Positions 28,925 through 39,766 are shown, numbered from the stretch's first letter. The stretch is DNA of 64,000 nt from Planctomycetota bacterium (GCA_009691855.1 SIAI01000006.1:1-64000), one strand, 5' to 3'. Notes: generated by a model from the sequence alone, not told the origin. Numbers and translations are program-made.

Positions 28925-30684
28925 ACGGGCGGGCGCCCGTGTTCGCCCTGCTGCTGGCGGGCGCACTCGCGGCCTGCAGCGGGCCGCGCTTCGATGAGGG
29001 CGGGCTGTGGCCGCCGCCGCGTGCGGGCATGGTCGTGTGCGAGCAAGCGCTCGCGACCGAGGTGGGGGTCGAGATCTTGGAGCGCGGCGGCAATGCGGCC
29101 GACGCAGCCGTGGCCGTGGCCTTGGCGCTGGCCGTGGTCCATCCGCAGGCCGGCAACCTCGGCGGCGGTGGCTTCGCGCTGTGGGTCGCGCACGATCCGA
29201 CGGCCGAGCCGTTGTTCCTCGACTTCCGCGAGTGCGCGCCGGCCGCGCTGAAGGCCGAGCTGTTCCTGGACGAGCAGGGCCGAAGCGTGCCCGCGCGCTC
29301 GCTCGAGAGCGGGCTTGCGGTGGGCGTGCCCGGCAGTCCGCGCGGCCTCTACGAGTTCCACAAGAAGCTCGGGCGCCTGCCGTTCCGCGAGCTCGTCGCG
29401 CCGGCCATCGCGCTGGCGCGCGACGGCTTCGTGGTCGATCGCTGGCTGGCCGCGGACCTGGCCGAGGAGCGCGACAAGCTGGCCGCCCATCCCGGCACGA
29501 AGGCGCTGTTCTTCGCCGGCGAGGCGCCCCTGCCCACGGGCGCGCGGCTGGTGCAGCGTGAGCTCGCGCGCACGCTGGAACGCTACGCCGCCGACGGCGC
29601 GGACGGTTTCTACCTGGGCGAGGTGGCGCAGCGCGTGGTGGCCGAGATCGGTCACGAAGATGGCGTGACGACGCTGGCCGACTTCGCCGAGTACAAGGCG
29701 CAGTGGCGCACGCCGCTGCGCGGCTGGTTCCGGGGCCTCGAGGTCGTCACCGCGCCGCCGCCGTCCTCGGGCGGGATCGCGCTCCTGCAGATGCTCTCCA
29801 TGCTGCAAGGCTTTCCGCTGGACGAGGAACTCGTGCGTGAGCGCGCCGATGCTCCCGCCGATCCGGTGGGGCTCTCCAGCCGCGCGCTGCACTGGTGGGT
29901 GGAGGGCATGCGCCTGGCCTTCGCCGACCGCGCCGAATACCTGGGCGACCCGGACTTCTTCTCCGTGCCGGTCGAGGCCCTGCTCTCGCCGGCGCGCGTG
30001 AACCGCCTGCGCATGCGCATCGGCGAGCAAGCCAACCCGCGCATCACGCCCCTGCCGGTCGCTGCCGCTGCGGCGCGCGAGGGCGGGCAGACGACGCACC
30101 TCTCGGTGCTCGACGCCGAGGGCAACGCGGTGAGCCTGACGACCACGCTCAACACCACCTTCGGCTCGGGGATCCTCGCGCGCGGCGCCGGGGTCCTGCT
30201 CAACTGCGAGATCGACGACTTCGCCATCGTGGCCGGCGTGCCCAACGAGTACGGCCTGGTGGGTGGTGAAGCCAACGCCTTGCGCCCGCGCAAGCGTCCG
30301 CTGTCCTCGATGACGCCGGTGATCGTGCGCGACGGCGGCCAAGTGGTGAAGTACGTGCTCGGCAGCCCCGGCGGCCCGCGCATCATCACCACCGTGCTCG
30401 AGGTCCTGCTGCGCACGGTGGTCTACGGCCAGGACCTCGCCAGCGCCGTGGCCGCGCCGCGCCTGCACCAACAGTGGCGTCCGCGCAGCACGAAGGTCGA
30501 GCCGGGCTGGAGCGAGCTGCTCATGCAGGGGCTCAAGAACCGCGGGCACGAGCTCGAGCTCGAGGGTGCCTGGGGCAGCGTGCAGGCGATCGCGGTGGAG
30601 GTCGGCGGCGAACCGCAGGGCGTCAGCGACCCGCGCAGTGGCGGGTCGGCGCGGCGGGCCGAGCCGGCGAAGCGTCGCAAGTGA
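28921..30684 (+). CDS. ggt: Gamma-glutamyltransferase (lipoprotein)
   Basis: Lipobox LAGALAACS; GGNAADAAVAVALALAVVHPQAGNLGGGGF; TTHLSVLDAEGNAVSLTTTLNTTFGSG; RPLSSMTPVIV; GTGA overlap with upstream gene. Confidence 0.93.
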   Translation: MNGRAPVFALLLAGALAACSGPRFDEGGLWPPPRAGMVVCEQALATEVGVEILERGGNAADAAVAVALALAVVHPQAGNLGGGGFALWVAHDPTAEPLFLDFRECAPAALKAELFLDEQGRSVPARSLESGLAVGVPGSPRGLYEFHKKLGRLPFRELVAPAIALARDGFVVDRWLAADLAEERDKLAAHPGTKALFFAGEAPLPTGARLVQRELARTLERYAADGADGFYLGEVAQRVVAEIGHEDGVTTLADFAEYKAQWRTPLRGWFRGLEVVTAPPPSSGGIALLQMLSMLQGFPLDEELVRERADAPADPVGLSSRALHWWVEGMRLAFADRAEYLGDPDFFSVPVEALLSPARVNRLRMRIGEQANPRITPLPVAAAAAREGGQTTHLSVLDAEGNAVSLTTTLNTTFGSGILARGAGVLLNCEIDDFAIVAGVPNEYGLVGGEANALRPRKRPLSSMTPVIVRDGGQVVKYVLGSPGGPRIITTVLEVLLRTVVYGQDLASAVAAPRLHQQWRPRSTKVEPGWSELLMQGLKNRGHELELEGAWGSVQAIAVEVGGEPQGVSDPRSGGSARRAEPAKRRK

Positions 30685-30705
30685 GGCGGCGCGCGGCGCG
30701 CACGC

Positions 30706-31830
30706 TCACTCGCCCTGCTCGAGCGAGGACGACTTGCCCGTCGCGCCGACGCCGAAGGCCGCGCGTAGCCGCGCCGCTTCCGCGGCATCGAGTTCGTCCA
30801 GCCGCGCCAGCGTGATCCACGCCTCCACGTCCTGCGTGCAGCGCTGCCAGGCGCGCGTCCACTCCAGGAGCGCGAGCTTGCAGGCGTAATCGTCGGCGCC
30901 GTTGGCCGCGTGCGCCACGGGCCAGCCGAAGTCTGTGCCGTTCGACACGCGCTTCAGGAACGGCAGCGCAAGGTCGCCGGCGTGGCGCCCCTCCTCGCCG
31001 GCCAAGTTCTGCCGTTTGACGAAATTCAGCAGCGCCGGCACGGCCTTGCGGCCCTGCGTCTCGAGCTCCTTGCGCGCCAGTTCACCGGCCGGCCCGGCAT
31101 CGTGGTCGAGCCATTGTGCGACCCATTCCTCGAGCGCCAACCACTCCGCGGTCGAGGTGTCGGCAGACGGTTCGAGCGCGGGCAGCGCGCGCAGGTCGAT
31201 CGAGCGCGGATCGCCCTGCGCGGAGGCAGAGGCGGGCCCGTCGGCGCGCGCGCTCTGGAGCTCCTCACGCGCCGCGCCCGGCGGCGGGCGGACCAGCCCC
31301 GTCTTTGTCTTGGGCGTCGCGGCCGGCTCCGGCTTCCCGGCGGGCGCGTCCGAGTGCGGCGCGGGCTCTACCGCCGGGCCACCGAAGAGCTTCCCGCGCA
31401 ACAGGAACAGCACCAGCGCCAGCAGGCCGATTCCGAGCAGCGCGTAGAGTCCGAGCGGCGCGCGCGAGATCGGCGCCGGGGCCGGCGCGGGGCGCGGAGC
31501 CAGCGGCTCCTCGTCCGGGAGCAGGGGGGCGCGCTCCTCGCTCCGTACGGCGGGCCGCGGCGCGGGCGCTGCGCTCGCGCGCGCGGGCGCCGGACGCGGA
31601 GCGCTCTCGGCTTCCACGCTCGCCGCCGGGCGCGGCGGGCGCCCGGGAGCGGCCGGCGCGGGCCTGGCGGTTTCCTTGGCGGCCCCGCCGGCCGCGGCGC
31701 TCGCGCCCTTGTTCGGGGCGAGGTGCACGACGCCCTTGCACAGCTTGCAGCGCGCGACGTTGTGCGCGAACGAGGCGGGCACCTGGTACTCGGCTCCGCA
31801 CTGGGAGCACTTGCCGATCCGGTATTCCAT
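30706..31830 (-). CDS. Zinc-ribbon protein with Ala/Pro-rich linker and TM segment
   Basis: N-terminal CSQCGAEYQVPASFAHNVARCKLCKGVVHL; later LGLYALLGIGLLALVLFLL TM. Confidence 0.6.
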   Translation of the reverse strand: MEYRIGKCSQCGAEYQVPASFAHNVARCKLCKGVVHLAPNKGASAAAGGAAKETARPAPAAPGRPPRPAASVEAESAPRPAPARASAAPAPRPAVRSEERAPLLPDEEPLAPRPAPAPAPISRAPLGLYALLGIGLLALVLFLLRGKLFGGPAVEPAPHSDAPAGKPEPAATPKTKTGLVRPPPGAAREELQSARADGPASASAQGDPRSIDLRALPALEPSADTSTAEWLALEEWVAQWLDHDAGPAGELARKELETQGRKAVPALLNFVKRQNLAGEEGRHAGDLALPFLKRVSNGTDFGWPVAHAANGADDYACKLALLEWTRAWQRCTQDVEAWITLARLDELDAAEAARLRAAFGVGATGKSSSLEQGE

Positions 31831-31846
31831 GGGACAGCGGGGACGA

Positions 31847-32074
31847 TCAGGGGTGACGGCCTTGGCAGGCGCTCGAATCGATGAAGAACAGGAGCAGCAG
31901 CAGGGCCACGACGAACAGGAACCCGCCGATCAGCACGCGCCGCTCGCGCGCACCGCGCCAGCGGCTGGCGCGCGCGAGGTACACGCGCCCGCACTCGGCG
32001 CAACGGACCTTGGTGCCGTCCTGGTCGCCGGCGAGCGTGGCGCGCGCGTGGCAGCTCGGGCACTGGGTCAGCAT
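31847..32074 (-). CDS. Small zinc-ribbon membrane protein
   Basis: MLTQCPSCHARATLAGDQDGTKVRCAECGRVYLA + C-terminal TM IGGFLFVVALLLLLFFI. Confidence 0.6.
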   Translation of the reverse strand: MLTQCPSCHARATLAGDQDGTKVRCAECGRVYLARASRWRGARERRVLIGGFLFVVALLLLLFFIDSSACQGRHP

Positions 32075-32230
32075 GCGGTGGCGGCGAGATCGGAGACTGC
32101 ACGGGCCGGGACTCCTCGACACCTCGACGAAAGCGGCCGCGCGAAGCGCAGCAGGGTACGCGCTCGGGCCGGCGTCGCGCAACGGCGCGCGGGCCCTCCC
32201 GCGCCGCCCATCGGGTAGTCTGCCGGGCGG

Positions 32231-34246
32231 ATGAGCTCGACCTTCGAACTGGCCGCGCCCTTCGAGCCCATGGGCGACCAGCCCAGCGCGATCCGCGCCC
32301 TGGCGGAGTGGCTGCGCGGCGGCGCGCCGGCCGCGACCCTGCTGGGCATCACCGGCTCGGGCAAGACCTTCACCGTGGCCAAGGTCGTGGCCGAGCTGGG
32401 CCGGCCGACGCTGGTGCTGTCGCCCAACAAGACCCTGGCGGCGCAGCTGTACTCCGAGTTCAAGGCGCTGTTCCCCAAGAACGCGGTCGAGTACTTCGTC
32501 AGCTACTACGACTACTACCAGCCCGAGGCCTACGTGGCTTCGAGCGACACGTACATCGAGAAGGACGCCAGCCGCAACGAGAACCTCGAGCGTCTGCGCA
32601 ACAGCGCCACGCGCTCCTTGCTCGAGCGCCGCGACGTGTTGATCGTGGCCTCGGTCTCGTGCATCTACGGTCTGGGCTCGCCGCAGAGCTACGCCGAGAT
32701 GGCCCTGCCGCTGGTCAAGGGTGAGACGCTCGAGCGCGACGCGCTGCTGCGGCGCCTGACGAAGATGCAGTACTCGCGCAACAACCTCGACTTCCGCCGC
32801 GGCACGTTCCGCGCGCGCGGCGACGTGATCGAGGTGTTCCCCGCCTACGAGGAGGACCGCGTGATCCGCCTCGAGCTGTTCGGCGACGAGCTGGAGACCA
32901 TCCTGGAGGTCGACCCGCTACGCGGCGAGGTCCTCGGTGAGCTAGAGCGCACCACGATCTATCCCTCGGGGCACTACGTCACGCCGCAGGAACGCCTGCA
33001 GCGCGCGATCCAGGGCATCGAGGACGAGCTCGAGCAGCGCCTGGCCGAGCTCGTGCGCGACAACAAGCTGGTCGAGAAGCAACGCCTGGAGCAGCGCACG
33101 CGCTACGACCTCGAGCTCCTGCGCGCTACCGGCGTGTGCCCGGGCATCGAGAACTACTCGCGCTGGATGGACGGGCGCGCGGCCGGCGAGTCGCCCTTCA
33201 CGCTGCTCAACTACTTCCCCGAGGACTTCTTGGTGGTGGTCGACGAGAGCCACGTCTCCATGCCGCAGGTGGGCGGGATGTGGAAGGGCGACCGCTCGCG
33301 CAAGTCGACGCTGGTGGACTTCGGCTTCCGCCTGCCGAGCGCGCTCGACAATCGGCCGTTGCGCTTCGACGAGTGGGAGCAGCTCACGCGCCAGGTGCTG
33401 TACGTCTCGGCCACGCCCGCGGCCTACGAGATGGCGCGCTCGACCACGCGCGTGGCCGAGCAGATCGTGCGCCCCACGGGCCTGCTGGATCCGAAGATCG
33501 AGCTGCGTCCGGCGCGCACGCAGGTCGACGACCTGCTGCACGAGATCAAGGCCACCACGGCCGCCGGCTGGCGCACGCTGGTGACCACCCTGACCAAGCG
33601 CTCGGCCGAGGAACTGACGCACTATCTCACCGAGCTCGGTATTCGCGTGCGCTACCTGCACTCCGAGGTCGACGCCATCGAGCGCGCGCAGATCCTGCGC
33701 GACCTGCGCCTGGGGCTGTTCGACGTGCTGGTGGGCATCAACCTCTTGCGCGAGGGCCTGGACCTGCCGGAGGTCGCGCTGGTGGCCGTGCTGGACGCCG
33801 ACAAGGAGGGCTTCCTGCGCTCGGCCACCTCGCTGATCCAGACCTGCGGCCGCGCCGCGCGCAACGCCGCGGGCCGCGTGATCTTCTACGCCGAGACGCG
33901 CACGGCCTCGATCGAGGCCACGCTGGCGACCGTCGAGCGCCGGCGCGAGAAGCAGACGCTCTACAACCAGGAACGCGGCATCGTGCCGCGCACGATCCTC
34001 AAGCCCGTGCGCGACTCGATCGAGGCGCTGTACGAGATGGACTACAGCGGTCCCGAGCTGGACGACGAGGAGCGCGATGAGGCCGAGGTGCAGCCCGAGT
34101 CCGGCTGGGACGCGGACACGCTGCGCGCCGAACTGGCGCGCCTGCGCGACGACATGCAGCGCGCCGCCAGCGAGCTGCGCTTCGAGGAGGCCGCGCGCAC
34201 GCGCGACCGCATCAAGCGCCTGGAGAAGCTCGAGCTGGCGCGCTGA
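32231..34246 (+). CDS. uvrB: Excinuclease ABC subunit B
   Basis: [67 protein letters not shown]-terminal UVR motif. Confidence 0.98.
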   Translation: MSSTFELAAPFEPMGDQPSAIRALAEWLRGGAPAATLLGITGSGKTFTVAKVVAELGRPTLVLSPNKTLAAQLYSEFKALFPKNAVEYFVSYYDYYQPEAYVASSDTYIEKDASRNENLERLRNSATRSLLERRDVLIVASVSCIYGLGSPQSYAEMALPLVKGETLERDALLRRLTKMQYSRNNLDFRRGTFRARGDVIEVFPAYEEDRVIRLELFGDELETILEVDPLRGEVLGELERTTIYPSGHYVTPQERLQRAIQGIEDELEQRLAELVRDNKLVEKQRLEQRTRYDLELLRATGVCPGIENYSRWMDGRAAGESPFTLLNYFPEDFLVVVDESHVSMPQVGGMWKGDRSRKSTLVDFGFRLPSALDNRPLRFDEWEQLTRQVLYVSATPAAYEMARSTTRVAEQIVRPTGLLDPKIELRPARTQVDDLLHEIKATTAAGWRTLVTTLTKRSAEELTHYLTELGIRVRYLHSEVDAIERAQILRDLRLGLFDVLVGINLLREGLDLPEVALVAVLDADKEGFLRSATSLIQTCGRAARNAAGRVIFYAETRTASIEATLATVERRREKQTLYNQERGIVPRTILKPVRDSIEALYEMDYSGPELDDEERDEAEVQPESGWDADTLRAELARLRDDMQRAASELRFEEAARTRDRIKRLEKLELAR

Positions 34247-34252
34247 GCTCGA

Positions 34253-34306
34253 GCGCGTGAACGAGAACTCCGCGCCGACACGGCGCAGTTCATCCCGTTC
34301 ACGCGC
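34253..34306. terminator. Hairpin between convergent uvrB and VWA/TSP3 gene, possible bidirectional terminator
   Basis: gcgcgtgaacgagaactccgcgccg-aca-cggcgcagttcatcccgttcacgcgc. Confidence 0.65.
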
Positions 34307-34321
34307 GCAGCGCCCGGGTGG

Positions 34322-36916
34322 CTACCTGCAGAACACCAGCTCGTCCATCGCGCCCAGGCCGGTCATGTGCACGACGACGCGCACCACGTTGGCCTGCTGG
34401 AAGCCGGGGTCCTCGCTGGCGGTGGCCAGGCGCGCTCCGGCGCCGGGCTGCGCGGCGAGGGTGCTGAGGTCGAGGATGCGGAATCCGCTCACCCCATAGG
34501 TCCCGGTCCAGCCCGGCGGCACGCTGTACACGCGCCGGCGGCCGGCGCCGTCGGTCAGGGTCACGCTGGCGCCCGCGTTCGGCGGCGGATCGAGGTCGGT
34601 CAGGAGCACGCTGCGCGGATCGATCGGCGGGGCGAAGTCGAAGGCGAGGTCGCCGCCCTGCGGGTCGTCCACGGGCGTGGCGAAGGTGCCGGGCCCGCTC
34701 AGCGAGGCGTGCGCGTCGTCCTGCAGCAGCAGCAGGTTGCCGTGCCCGATCAAGAGGTCCGTATCCAGACCGGGGTCGTTCGGTCCGCCGACCTGCGAGT
34801 CGAACAGGGCCGCGCCCGCGTTCGCGCCCGTGGAAGAGATCGTCACGCCCTGGCCGGCGAAGTCGGCGGGGCTCACCCCGTGGCCGTTGGCGAGGCCATC
34901 GAAGGTCAGCGTGGAGCAGCCGATGTCCACGTGGACGCGCTGGGTGCCGAGCAGCACGCGGTCCGCGATCACGCGCACACCGCAGTCGATCGAGGTCACG
35001 TCCCCCGGCAGATCGAGGGGCACGGTGATCGTCTCCTCGACCTCGATCCGCGCGCCGAAGGTCACGTCGATCGGGCCCACGACGGGCGGGTCGAAGGTGA
35101 TTTGCAGGGCGCAGTTGCCAGGGTCGAAGCTCACCTGTTCGACGACCGTGTCGGCGATGCCCTGCAGCAGGATCGCGGCCAAGTCCGTCCCCGGTGGCAG
35201 GATCCCGGACGGGCTGGCCTGCACGAGCTGGCCGCCGGTGCTCTCCGTCCATTGCGTCCAGGCGCAGGTCTGGGCGTCGCTGAAGATCGTGAACAGGCGC
35301 GTGTCGCGCGCCACCAGGGGCGCGAGCGCGTCGTCCTGGAAGTCGATGTCGTCCGCGTTCAGGACGTGCTCGTCGCGGCCGGGGTCCCAGCCGGTCGTGC
35401 CGATGATGCAGCCGCCCGGGAGGCCGGCGCCGACCTGGCAGTCGTGCGGGATGTTGTCGCAGGCGTTGAGCACGACCCGGCGCGCCCCGGGGCGAAAGCC
35501 AATGCCTGAATCGGGCTGGTTGAACTCCCACAGCACGCGCGAGTAGGACTCCGGCCCGTCGAAGCCGTCGTGCGTGAACACCGAGTTGATCGCGGCGATC
35601 ACCTCGGCGTCGCTCGCGCCCACGGGCGCTTCCACGCGGAAGGCGTAGTCGATCCCGCCGCCATAACTCTGGCTGTAGCCGCACGAACTGTAGAAGTGCG
35701 GATAGTCGGCATAGCTCACCAGACCGAAGCGGATGTCGCTGTCGGGCGCGAGCTCGCGCACGCGCCGCGCGAAGAACCGGAAGTTCTCCTGCATCTGGTT
35801 GATCTCGCCACCCATGCTGCCGGTCACGTCGATGGCCATCACGAAGTCGACCTTGGGCGGCGAGCGCGGGATGCAGACGTGCTTGGTCAGGGTCACGGAT
35901 TCGCCGCGCCGCAGCGCGAAGGTCACCTCTTGCGGCTCGAGCAGGGTCGTGTCGCACACGTCGCCCACGCCGTCCGAGTCGCAGTCCGCCTGGTCGGGGT
36001 TGGCCGTGTTGGGGCAGTTGTCGAGCCCGTCGGGGATGCCGTCGCCGTCCGAGTCGATGCCCAGCGGGCAGGAGTCGCACGCGTCGCCGATGCCGTCGCC
36101 GTCGGCGTCGCCCTGCAGCGGATCGTAGCTGAGCGGGCAGTCGTCGATGTCCGCGCCGAGTCCGTCGCCATCCAGGTCATTCTGCGCATCGGCGGGGAAG
36201 GGATCGCACGCGTCGCCCAGGCCGTCGCCGTCGAGCTGCAGGCTGTCGCGCCGGCCGGGGCACAGGTCGACGAAGTCGAGTACGCCGTCGTTGTCGCGAT
36301 CGCGCAGGTCGGTCTCGAACCACAGCTCGTCGAGGCTGAAGGCTCCGTGCGGCGGATTCGTGAAGGCCAGGCGTACCTCGTCGAAGGGTAGCGAGCTCTC
36401 CAGGCCGACGACCCGGAACCCGGCTTCGAGATCGAAGAAGCACGCGCCGACGCGCCGGCCCGCGTGCAGCGCCGAGAGGACGAGGTTTGCGTGCTCGTCA
36501 CGCACCGTGCGCAGCTCGAAGGCGATGCGCGTCACCGGCAGCGCGAAGGCGAGGCGCAGCAGGCCTGCGTCGTCGGCGCCGCGCGGCGCGAGCTGGAAGT
36601 GACCCCCCGTGCCGGAGCGGAAGTTGTTCAGCGCGTGGCCCGAGGGCGCGCTGGCCGTGCGCGGCATGCCGTCGAGCCAGATCTCACCCGGCGCGCCGCC
36701 GGCGAACTCGAAGCCCACGCCCAGCGCCGCCGTGGCCGGGCCGACGAGCGTGCCGACGGGCAGGCTCTCGAAGTCTGCGCGCAGCGCGTGCGCGCCGAAG
36801 TCGGCGAAGTCCACGACCGGCTCGACGCGCGCGGGGATCACGCGGCTGGAACTCTGGGTCGCCGCGGGTGTCGAGAGGACGAGACCCAGGAAGAGCGAAG
36901 AAACCAGAACCTTCAA
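34322..36916 (-). CDS. Secreted VWA-domain protein with thrombospondin type-3 calcium repeats (paralog 1)
   Basis: Probable TTG start after GGAGG; signal peptide; DRDNDGVLDFVDLCPG...DADGDGIGDACDSCPLGIDSDGDGIPDGLDNCP; VWA DFVMAIDVTGSMGGE. Confidence 0.85.
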   Translation of the reverse strand: MKVLVSSLFLGLVLSTPAATQSSSRVIPARVEPVVDFADFGAHALRADFESLPVGTLVGPATAALGVGFEFAGGAPGEIWLDGMPRTASAPSGHALNNFRSGTGGHFQLAPRGADDAGLLRLAFALPVTRIAFELRTVRDEHANLVLSALHAGRRVGACFFDLEAGFRVVGLESSLPFDEVRLAFTNPPHGAFSLDELWFETDLRDRDNDGVLDFVDLCPGRRDSLQLDGDGLGDACDPFPADAQNDLDGDGLGADIDDCPLSYDPLQGDADGDGIGDACDSCPLGIDSDGDGIPDGLDNCPNTANPDQADCDSDGVGDVCDTTLLEPQEVTFALRRGESVTLTKHVCIPRSPPKVDFVMAIDVTGSMGGEINQMQENFRFFARRVRELAPDSDIRFGLVSYADYPHFYSSCGYSQSYGGGIDYAFRVEAPVGASDAEVIAAINSVFTHDGFDGPESYSRVLWEFNQPDSGIGFRPGARRVVLNACDNIPHDCQVGAGLPGGCIIGTTGWDPGRDEHVLNADDIDFQDDALAPLVARDTRLFTIFSDAQTCAWTQWTESTGGQLVQASPSGILPPGTDLAAILLQGIADTVVEQVSFDPGNCALQITFDPPVVGPIDVTFGARIEVEETITVPLDLPGDVTSIDCGVRVIADRVLLGTQRVHVDIGCSTLTFDGLANGHGVSPADFAGQGVTISSTGANAGAALFDSQVGGPNDPGLDTDLLIGHGNLLLLQDDAHASLSGPGTFATPVDDPQGGDLAFDFAPPIDPRSVLLTDLDPPPNAGASVTLTDGAGRRRVYSVPPGWTGTYGVSGFRILDLSTLAAQPGAGARLATASEDPGFQQANVVRVVVHMTGLGAMDELVFCR

Positions 36917-37081
36917 GCAAGCCTCCTTAGAAAACGAATCGCCGGCGCGGCATGCGTCGGCTGCGCCGAGGCTACGCCCACCCGCGCCAATCGACAGGGT
37001 GGCCCGAGGCGTCATCCCCGACGAACAGAGCCGCCCCGTCGCTCGGGCATCACCAGCACGGTAGGCGGCTGGGCCACCCGC

Positions 37082-39766
37082 TCAGCGGCAGAACACGAGC
37101 TCGTCCAGCGCCCCGTAGCCGGTCATGTGCACGACGATGCGCACGACGTCGGTCTGCGCGAAGCCCTCGTCCTCGGAGGCCGTGGCGAAGCGCGGCGTGC
37201 CGTTGCCCGGTTGGGCGGCGAGCGTGGTCAGGTCGAGGCGGTGCGGTCCGGCGTTGCCGTAGGTGCCGGTCCAGCCGGGCTGGACCGAATACACGCGGCG
37301 GCGGTCGGAGCCGTCGATCAGGGTCACGCTGGCGCCCAGGTTCGGCGGGGGATTGATGTCGGCCAGCAGCAGGCTCTTCGGATCCACCGGCGCGGTGAAG
37401 TCGAAGATCATGTCGCCGCCGTCCGGATCGTCCGTGACGCTGTCGAAGAAGCCCGGCACCGTCTGGCGCCCCAGGCGGTTGTCCTGCAGCAAGAGCAGGT
37501 TGCCGTGGCCGATGAGCATGTCCGAGTTGATGCTCGGGTCGTTCGGTCCGCCGGGCGTGGAATCGAAGGTCGCGCAGCCGAGGTTGCTGCCCGCGCTGGA
37601 GATGCGCACCAGGCGCCCGAACTCGGGCGGGGTCGTGACCGTCTGCCCGTTGCCGAGCGGCCGGACGAAATCGTCCTCGGTCTCGAAGTCCAGCGTGTAC
37701 AGCGAACAGCCGACGTCGACGTGGATGGACTGCACGCCCAGCAGCACGTCGTCGGCGAAGATGCGCACCTCGCAGTCGAGCGGCCCGGCCGGCAGGCCGG
37801 CGGGCACGCAGATCGTCTCCACGAAGCTCACCTGGGCCCCGAAGGAGACGTCGATCGGGCCCAGGATCACCGGCGGTTCGAAGCTCACGTCCAGCCCGCA
37901 GGGGTTTTCGGCGCGGATCGACACCTGGTTGACGATGGGCGTGCGGATGAGGTCGACCAGCTCTTGCACCAGGTCGGTGCCCGGCGGGAGCACGCCCGAG
38001 GGGCTGCCGACGATGGTCTTGCCGCCCGTCACCTGGGTCCAGCGCTGCCAGGCGCAGAACCCGGTCAGGCCGGTGAACAGCATCAAGACGCGCGTGTGCG
38101 AGCTCACCAGCCCGCGCAGCGCGTCGTCCTGGAAGTCCACGTCGTCGGGCGTGAACAGCAGGCCGTCGCGACCGGGATCGCGGCCCAGCGAGGCCTGCGG
38201 CAGGCACCCGGCCAGACCGGCGCCGACGTTGCAGTCGTGCGGCGGAGCGTCGCCCACCAGGATCGCGAAGCGCGCCGAGCCGGGCCGGAAGTTCACGCCC
38301 GAATCGGGTTGCGACAGCTCCCACAGGGCGCGGGCATAGGCCTCGGGCTGGTCCTGGCCGCCCTGCGCCGCGAGCGAGTTCACGGCCTGCACGAGCTGCT
38401 GGTCCGTGCCCCCGATCGGCGTCACGACGGTGAAGGGCGCGTCGGTCGGCAGCGAGTACTGCCCGTTGTAGCCGCACGAGTTGTAGCGCGCCGGGTAGTC
38501 CTTGAAATCCACCAGCGCGAAGCGGATGTCGGACAGCGGCAGCGTCTGGCGCACGCCGTTGACGAAGGACACCAGGTTGTTGCGCAGGGCCGTGATCTCG
38601 CCGCCCATGCTGCCCGTCGTGTCGAACACGATGGCCACGTCGACCACCGGCGGCGCCGGCGGCAGGCACACGCTCTTGGTCACGGTAACGCACTGGCCGG
38701 GGACGAGACTGAAACTCACCGCGGCCGGATCGATCAGGGTCGGATCGCACACGTCGCCGACGCCGTCCAGGTCGCAGTCGGCCTGCTCGGGGTTGAAGGT
38801 CGTCGGGCAGTTGTCGAGGCTGTCCTGGATGCTGTCGCCGTCGAGGTCGCTGCCCAAGAGATCGTCGCAGACGTCGCCCAGGCCGTCGCCGTCGCTGTCG
38901 TGCTGGTCGGGGTTGTAGAGCAGCGGGCAATTGTCGTTGCGCTTGCCCAGGCCGTCGTGGTCGAGGTCGTTGTCCTCGTCGAGCGGGAACGGGTCGCACT
39001 CGTCGCCCAGGCCGTCGCCGTCGCTGTCGATGCCGCTCGCGCCGGGGACATCGGGACAGAAGTCCGCGAAGTCGGGCACGCCGTCGTGGTCGCGGTCGCG
39101 CTGGTCGAGCTCGTGGCGCAGGTTGTCGATGCTGAACAGCGCCAGCGAGGGGTTGGTGAGGTCGATGCGCAGCTCGTCGAACGGCTCGGTGCTCTGCACG
39201 CCGACCAGGCGGAAGTCCGCGCTCACGTCGAAGAACTCTCGCCCGAGTTCGAGGCCGCCGCGCAGGCAGTGCACGACCACGTTGAGCTCGTCGCCGTCCG
39301 TGCGGCGCATCTCCCAGGCCGCGCGGTTCACCGGCACGGCGAAGGTCGCCACCAGGGCGCACTCCTCGTCCGGGTTCTTCACGATCGCGCGCGGGTCGCT
39401 GACGATGTCCTGTGTGTTGTGGTTGGAGAGCGCGGCGCGCCCGAGCGGGGGGAAGTTGCGCGGCCTGAAGTCGCGCCACATCCCAGGCGTGCCGCCCTGG
39501 CCGAGGCGCAGGCGCAGGCCATACAGCCCGATCATCTCATTCAGGCTCTTGTCCCCCTGGGCGTCGAAGCCCTCGAAGTTGACGTTGACCGAGTGGCGCG
39601 AGAACTCGTTGAGCTGTCGCAGCGGCCAGACGCGCACCTGCTTGCCGGGGGTGGGCGGCAGATCGGGCACGGCAGGGCCCGAGCGCGAGGTCTGGGCCGC
39701 GAGGGGTGCCGAGAAAACCAGCAGGGCGAGAGTGAGCAGGAACAAGGGGCGAGGGGACTGAGACAT
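37082..39766 (-). CDS. Secreted VWA-domain protein with thrombospondin type-3 calcium repeats (paralog 2)
   Basis: Signal peptide; DRDHDGVPDFADFCPDVPGASGIDSDGDGLGDECDPFP...; VAIVFDTTGSMGGEITALRNN; same C-terminal module ending DELVFCR. Confidence 0.87.
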   Translation of the reverse strand: MSQSPRPLFLLTLALLVFSAPLAAQTSRSGPAVPDLPPTPGKQVRVWPLRQLNEFSRHSVNVNFEGFDAQGDKSLNEMIGLYGLRLRLGQGGTPGMWRDFRPRNFPPLGRAALSNHNTQDIVSDPRAIVKNPDEECALVATFAVPVNRAAWEMRRTDGDELNVVVHCLRGGLELGREFFDVSADFRLVGVQSTEPFDELRIDLTNPSLALFSIDNLRHELDQRDRDHDGVPDFADFCPDVPGASGIDSDGDGLGDECDPFPLDEDNDLDHDGLGKRNDNCPLLYNPDQHDSDGDGLGDVCDDLLGSDLDGDSIQDSLDNCPTTFNPEQADCDLDGVGDVCDPTLIDPAAVSFSLVPGQCVTVTKSVCLPPAPPVVDVAIVFDTTGSMGGEITALRNNLVSFVNGVRQTLPLSDIRFALVDFKDYPARYNSCGYNGQYSLPTDAPFTVVTPIGGTDQQLVQAVNSLAAQGGQDQPEAYARALWELSQPDSGVNFRPGSARFAILVGDAPPHDCNVGAGLAGCLPQASLGRDPGRDGLLFTPDDVDFQDDALRGLVSSHTRVLMLFTGLTGFCAWQRWTQVTGGKTIVGSPSGVLPPGTDLVQELVDLIRTPIVNQVSIRAENPCGLDVSFEPPVILGPIDVSFGAQVSFVETICVPAGLPAGPLDCEVRIFADDVLLGVQSIHVDVGCSLYTLDFETEDDFVRPLGNGQTVTTPPEFGRLVRISSAGSNLGCATFDSTPGGPNDPSINSDMLIGHGNLLLLQDNRLGRQTVPGFFDSVTDDPDGGDMIFDFTAPVDPKSLLLADINPPPNLGASVTLIDGSDRRRVYSVQPGWTGTYGNAGPHRLDLTTLAAQPGNGTPRFATASEDEGFAQTDVVRIVVHMTGYGALDELVFCR

